31,781 nt of DNA, from the IMG/VR virus record IMGVR_UViG_3300025132_000018, positions 1-31,781 of that record. One strand, given 5' to 3'. The stretch is from a virus. Position 1 is the stretch's first letter; the number at the start of each line of letters is the position of its first letter. The notes below the pieces were generated by a model that did not search any database, had not been told where the DNA came from, and saw only the letters and a program-made list of their open reading frames with translations. A program made the translations under genes and the position numbers. Positions 31,262 to 31,781 of this stretch are shown one piece after another.

Positions 31262-31654
31262 TTATTTTCTGTTTAATTTCTTGAAACTTGTCAACAATGT
31301 ATCAATAAAACTAAATTTAAAAGTTGATCGAAAGTTTTCATCGATTGATTTTATTTCAATTATCATAACGGAAACCAACGCCATTTTGACAAATGGAATT
31401 GAATCATCGATAAATAATTCCGCTATTCGACAAAGAATAATCGCCGATATATAATAAATAATTTTTGAAATTACGTTTCCAAGTTTACGCGATTTGATTT
31501 CTTTTATTCCTTTTTTACCGGCGGATATTATTCCGGTTAATGTATCTATAAAGACAACACATAAAACCGAAGTAATCGCCCACGATATAGGCATAAAAAA
31601 CGCGGTTAATGTTGTTGTGAAATATGTTGCAAAATTTCCAAGTAATGTTTTCAT
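31262..31654 (-). CDS. Phage holin (Phage_holin_4-like)
   Basis: The start chosen is ATG 31654 (MKTLLGNFATYFTTTL), 130 residues; a longer form would overlap the preceding gene and lacks a good leader. Hydrophobic stretches lie at about 14-38 and 60-100. The pattern VVFIDTLTGIISAGKKG and, near the end, EIKSIDENF is typical of holins of the phage_holin_4 (TIGR01593) type, in which SI-x-EN near the last membrane helix recurs. It forms the membrane lesion that frees the endolysin. A hairpin terminator follows 60 nt downstream. Confidence 0.83.
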   Translation of the reverse strand: MKTLLGNFATYFTTTLTAFFMPISWAITSVLCVVFIDTLTGIISAGKKGIKEIKSRKLGNVISKIIYYISAIILCRIAELFIDDSIPFVKMALVSVMIIEIKSIDENFRSTFKFSFIDTLLTSFKKLNRK

Positions 31655-31655
31655 T

Positions 31656-31781
31656 TTATTGTCCGTTAAATTTATGAATCGAATTATTTGGAAAGACTTG
31701 ATTGTTAAAATCAATTTCATTTGACGTCATAATATCAACACAATAATTTTCATCAAGTGTCGTTTCGTCTAAATAAGTTTT
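31656..31781 (-). CDS. 3' part of the junction-crossing small protein gene
   Basis: This segment repeats and completes the 85-residue gene described at 1-231: bases 31683-31781 copy 1-99 and bases 31682-31656 supply the last codons (SIHKFNGQ) and the TAA. The stop is 1 nt before the holin ATG, which supports the holin start given here. Confidence 0.82.
   Translation of the reverse strand, partial: KTYLDETTLDENYCVDIMTSNEIDFNNQVFPNNSIHKFNGQ
31683..31781. repeat. Direct repeat of the window ends (right copy)
   Basis: Exact 99-base copy of 1-99. Joining the two gives one uninterrupted reading frame, so the window can be closed to a circle by removing one copy. Confidence 0.93.

Noticed and set aside
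31214-31276. 20-residue plus-strand hydrophobic ORF (MKNKRFKNTYFLYLFFLFSV) between holin and endolysin
   Set aside because: It faces against all neighbours, has no coupling or promoter and partly lies opposite the holin end; probably chance in AT-rich DNA.
1-31781. tRNA genes, integrase, repressor, diversity-generating retroelement
   Set aside because: No tRNA-like cloverleaf, recombinase motifs, reverse transcriptase or template repeats were seen.

Overview
The window is a complete small tailed-phage genome read as a circle. The first 99 bases (1-99) recur exactly at the end (31683-31781), which is what an assembler leaves when it opens a circular molecule. The unique genome is therefore about 31,682 bp, and one small gene runs across the join. 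The DNA is AT-rich (about one third GC by eye). Every gene but one is on the minus strand, usually touching or overlapping by 1-20 nt. No integrase, repressor, tRNA or CRISPR array was seen, so a lytic siphovirus is the simplest reading. The host is most likely a member of the Bacteroidota, probably a flavobacterium. The reasons are the absence of Shine-Dalgarno leaders, a BT4734/VirE_N-type primase, a DUF3127-like protein, and structural proteins resembling those of flavobacterial phages. These family calls come from recognition of motifs, not from searches.

Read in the direction of transcription (right to left), the early/replication half starts near 28.9 kb behind a Bacteroidota-like promoter candidate. 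It holds several unknown genes, two tandem stand-alone DnaA domain-IV-like proteins (27102-27741), a 215-bp noncoding stretch of repeated ATTCC(A/G)CA words that looks like a replication origin (26887-27101), a primase-helicase, a C5 DNA methyltransferase, an SNF2-like helicase, a VRR-NUC nuclease, a two-gene glycan cassette (LpxA-like acyltransferase plus GT-A glycosyltransferase), a conserved protein of unknown function, a YqaJ-like exonuclease, a DUF3127 OB-like protein, an HTH protein and small unknown genes.

The late half begins with the terminase subunits (17911-16286). The order is unusual: tail chaperone with a -1 frameshift, tail-completion-like protein, two large tail-tip proteins and the tape measure come first. 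Then follow prohead protease, scaffold-like protein, major capsid protein, a probable major tail protein, and only then the portal, neck proteins and fibre. A glycosyltransferase-like gene (7908-8567) sits on the plus strand between tape measure and protease, the only gene against the flow. Intrinsic terminators follow the capsid gene and the probable tail-tube gene.

The lysis module (31654-30026) is holin, a hairpin terminator, amidase endolysin, a previously hidden 29-residue poly-lysine ORF coupled at both ends, and a protein built like a unimolecular spanin (N-terminal lipobox, hendecad repeats, C-terminal membrane helix). A metallophosphoesterase follows. Several features are short or frameshifted and easy to miss: a 27-residue membrane peptide between terminase and tail chaperone, the T9 slippery site, the poly-lysine ORF, and a gene-start motif ACACAATAATTATG found three times. 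The genome also seems to avoid the palindromes CATG, GGCC and AGCT while GATC is common.
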